Notes under the pieces: generated by a model
The model's database searches: none
The model's input: the letters and a program-made list of their open reading frames with translations, nothing else
Told to the model about the DNA's origin: nothing
From: Archivesica marissinica
Lineage: Eukaryota > Mollusca > Bivalvia > Venerida > Vesicomyidae
Assembly: GCA_014843695.1 (NCBI GenBank)
Contig: CM026402.1
Location: 16,647,545 to 16,711,544 of the forward strand
Length of the DNA stretch: 64,000 nt
Direction: 5' to 3'
Shown here: positions 62,445-64,000 of the stretch, piece by piece
How positions within the stretch are numbered: the first letter of the stretch is position 1
How the letters are laid out: each line of letters opens with the position of its first letter
Position numbers and translations under genes: made by a program

Positions 62445-62513
62445 GTGCGTATTTATTCTATGTTTATTTGTTTACCTATGTTGCTATGACGTCCTATCAT
62501 TATGTTTATATTT

Positions 62514-63045
62514 TGTTTATACAAATTTATTTTAGCTCGATTGCGAAACAAGTTATTTCAACTTCTATTAATCACTCTCGAGACCTTATTCCTGATGGTA
62601 TCCATCGTCATGAGGGAGTGTGTGTTTTTACGTTTATTTATCGTCGCTACCGGTTGCCCATATGAGCGACGCCTCCTGAAGAGATTAGTTATTTTAGATT
62701 TTTGGAGGATAGTGCAATGATACAGAGAGAGACCCATTCCAGAGTCTCCCCTGGTTCTTTTACGTGCACGCTGTAAAGCACCGACACGAGACCTCAGTTT
62801 AACGTCCCATCTGAAAGACTGTTAATTTTATTAGGGTCAGGCGGGGGATCGAACCTGCGATCACTGGATTACCAGTCCAGCGAGTTACCACTGGACTACA
62901 TATCCGTCTATCACGAGGGAGAGAGAAGAGGTGGACTTTAAATGCCTTGCCTAAGGGCACAATCGTAATGGCTCCAGCGGGACTCAAACTGCATACCTTT
63001 CGCACCTGAAGCGAACGCGCATCCACTGCGCTATCACGACTATCC
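62514..63045 (-). mobile_element. SINE-A copy split by a SINE-B insertion
   Basis: The tail half is at 62514-62608 (TTTGTTTATACAAATTTATT to GTCATGAGGGAG). The head half resumes near 62910 (ACGAGGGAGAGAGAAGAGG) and ends about 63045 (CTATCACGAC). TCATGAGGGAG and TCACGAGGGAG on either side fit an 11-bp duplication with one mismatch. Confidence 0.84.
62617..62908 (-). mobile_element. SINE-B copy nested in SINE-A
   Basis: Complete family member from GTGTGTTTTTACGTTTATTT to GTTACCACTGGACTACATAT. The minus strand head contains GTAGTCCAGTGGTAACTCGC. Confidence 0.87.
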
Positions 63046-63344
63046 TATCATTAGTAACTATGGGACACCCATGTATTCTAGAACATGGATCACTAGCATA
63101 ACCTTGATTGAGCATAAAAGAAAACTAATAGGGCGTGAATACCTGGTTCCACTGCATCTCTGTGACTCTAGATGTGAATATTTGAGTTGCACATCTTATC
63201 TATTATTTTGATGCAACTTATTATTTAGTCCACTAGTTTAGCTATATAGATGTGTCATATAATACACATGTCATATAATCCCAGTTCAATAACAAGAATT
63301 ATATGGATGGGGAACTTGTGGCGAAATGTCTGCTGCACAGATAC

Positions 63345-64000
63345 TAGTTTTGTTCGTATATGGTCTGTCCGAGTATTCTCTGCTTTCCATATATGGTCTG
63401 TCCGAGCATTCACTGCTTTCCATATATGGTCTGTCCGAGTATACTCTGCTTTCTATATATGGTCTGTCCTAGTATACTCTGCTTTCCATATATGTCTTGT
63501 CCGAGTATTATCTGCTTTCCATATATGGTCTGTCCGAGTATACTCTGCTTTCCATATATGGTCTGTCCGAGTATACTCTGCTTTCTATATATGGTCTGTC
63601 CTAGTATACTCTGCTTTCCATATATGGTCTTGTCCGAGCATTCTCTGCTTTCCATATATGGTCTGTCCGAGCATTCACTGCTTTCCATATATGGTCTGTC
63701 CGAGTATACTCTGCTTTCCATATATGGTCTGTCCTAGTATACTCTGCTTTCCATATATGTCTTGTCCGAGTATTATCTGCTTTCCATATATGGTCTGTCC
63801 GAGTATACTCTGCTTTCCATAAATGGTCTGTCCTAGTATAATCTGCTTTCCATATATGTCTTGTCCGAGTATTATCTGCTTTCCATATATGTCTTGTCCG
63901 AGTATTATCTGCTTTCCATATATGGTCTGTCCTAGTATACTCTGCTTTCCATATATGTCCTGTCCAAGTATACTCTGCTTTCCATATATGGTCTGTCCGA
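63345..64000. repeat. 33-bp tandem array, runs off the right edge
   Basis: About 20 copies with TTTCCATATATGGTCTGTCC and GAGTATACTCTGC. Sub-types (GAGCATTCACTG, TCTTGTCCGAGTATTATCTG) are ordered in a repeated pattern, suggesting higher-order duplication. The missing MAM9 d exon must lie to the right. Confidence 0.95.

Noticed and set aside
1..64000. Excess of array periods divisible by 3 as a sign of coding selection
   Set aside because: By hand count about 13 of 31 arrays have such periods, not clearly above one third. Only the junction-derived arrays at 5020 and 18616 show convincing frame compatibility.
62190..64000. A MAM9 d exon before the right edge
   Set aside because: No VFEG-like opening or GDIAIDD-like motif after a phase 0 acceptor was found between 62445 and 64000, only SINEs and the 33-bp array.

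Overview
This window is eukaryotic and lies inside one very large, intron-rich gene on the + strand. Twenty-seven short exons (about 4.8 kb, roughly 1,592 codons) each match part of a MAM domain (meprin / A5 / receptor phosphatase mu; extracellular, disulphide-bonded, adhesive). Joined, they read in a single unbroken frame with matching splice phases throughout. They encode eight complete MAM domains, all but the last exon of a ninth, and several Thr/Ser/Pro-rich linkers. No start codon, signal peptide, transmembrane segment or stop codon of this gene is in the window, so both ends lie outside it. Tandem MAM proteins of this kind, tRNA-headed SINEs and dense intronic minisatellites suggest a lophotrochozoan, most probably a mollusc (bivalve-like). 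The species is an inference and is not proven here.

Layout of coding parts: MAM1 2512-5550, MAM2 5551-9903 (its first segment shares an exon with the end of MAM1), MAM3 13597-15941 (preceded by a Thr-rich linker), MAM4 20266-25954, MAM5 27202-33526, MAM6 34892-43684 (preceded by a Thr/Ala/Pro linker), MAM7 44402-46272, MAM8 49028-54222, a Thr-rich linker exon 57299-57430, and MAM9 61046-62444 (incomplete). Most domains use an a / bc / d exon plan with phase 1 and phase 0 introns. MAM4 has an extra intron, and MAM5 and MAM7 split differently and have lost another.

The introns are dominated by more than 30 tandem arrays with 16-123 bp units, some over 2 kb long. The most striking feature is that several arrays are built from the splice junction they abut. 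The repeat unit contains the intron-exon boundary plus the first or last bases of the neighbouring exon (exons at 5465, 15061, 15863, 20266, 49028, 54135; donors after 15320, 52109 and, more loosely, 33526 and 57430). In two cases (30-bp and 69-bp units) the copied acceptors stay in frame with the exon, making ladders of potential alternative acceptors.

Transposable elements fill much of the rest: four tRNA-headed SINE families (A-D), several MITE-like inverted-repeat families including a hAT-type element with a perfect 8-bp target duplication, and two LINE ORF2 C-terminal fragments in opposite orientation embedded in a 36-bp minisatellite. Nested insertions are clear, including a three-level nest at 6175-6817. 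No bacterial-type genes, CRISPR arrays or rRNA were seen.
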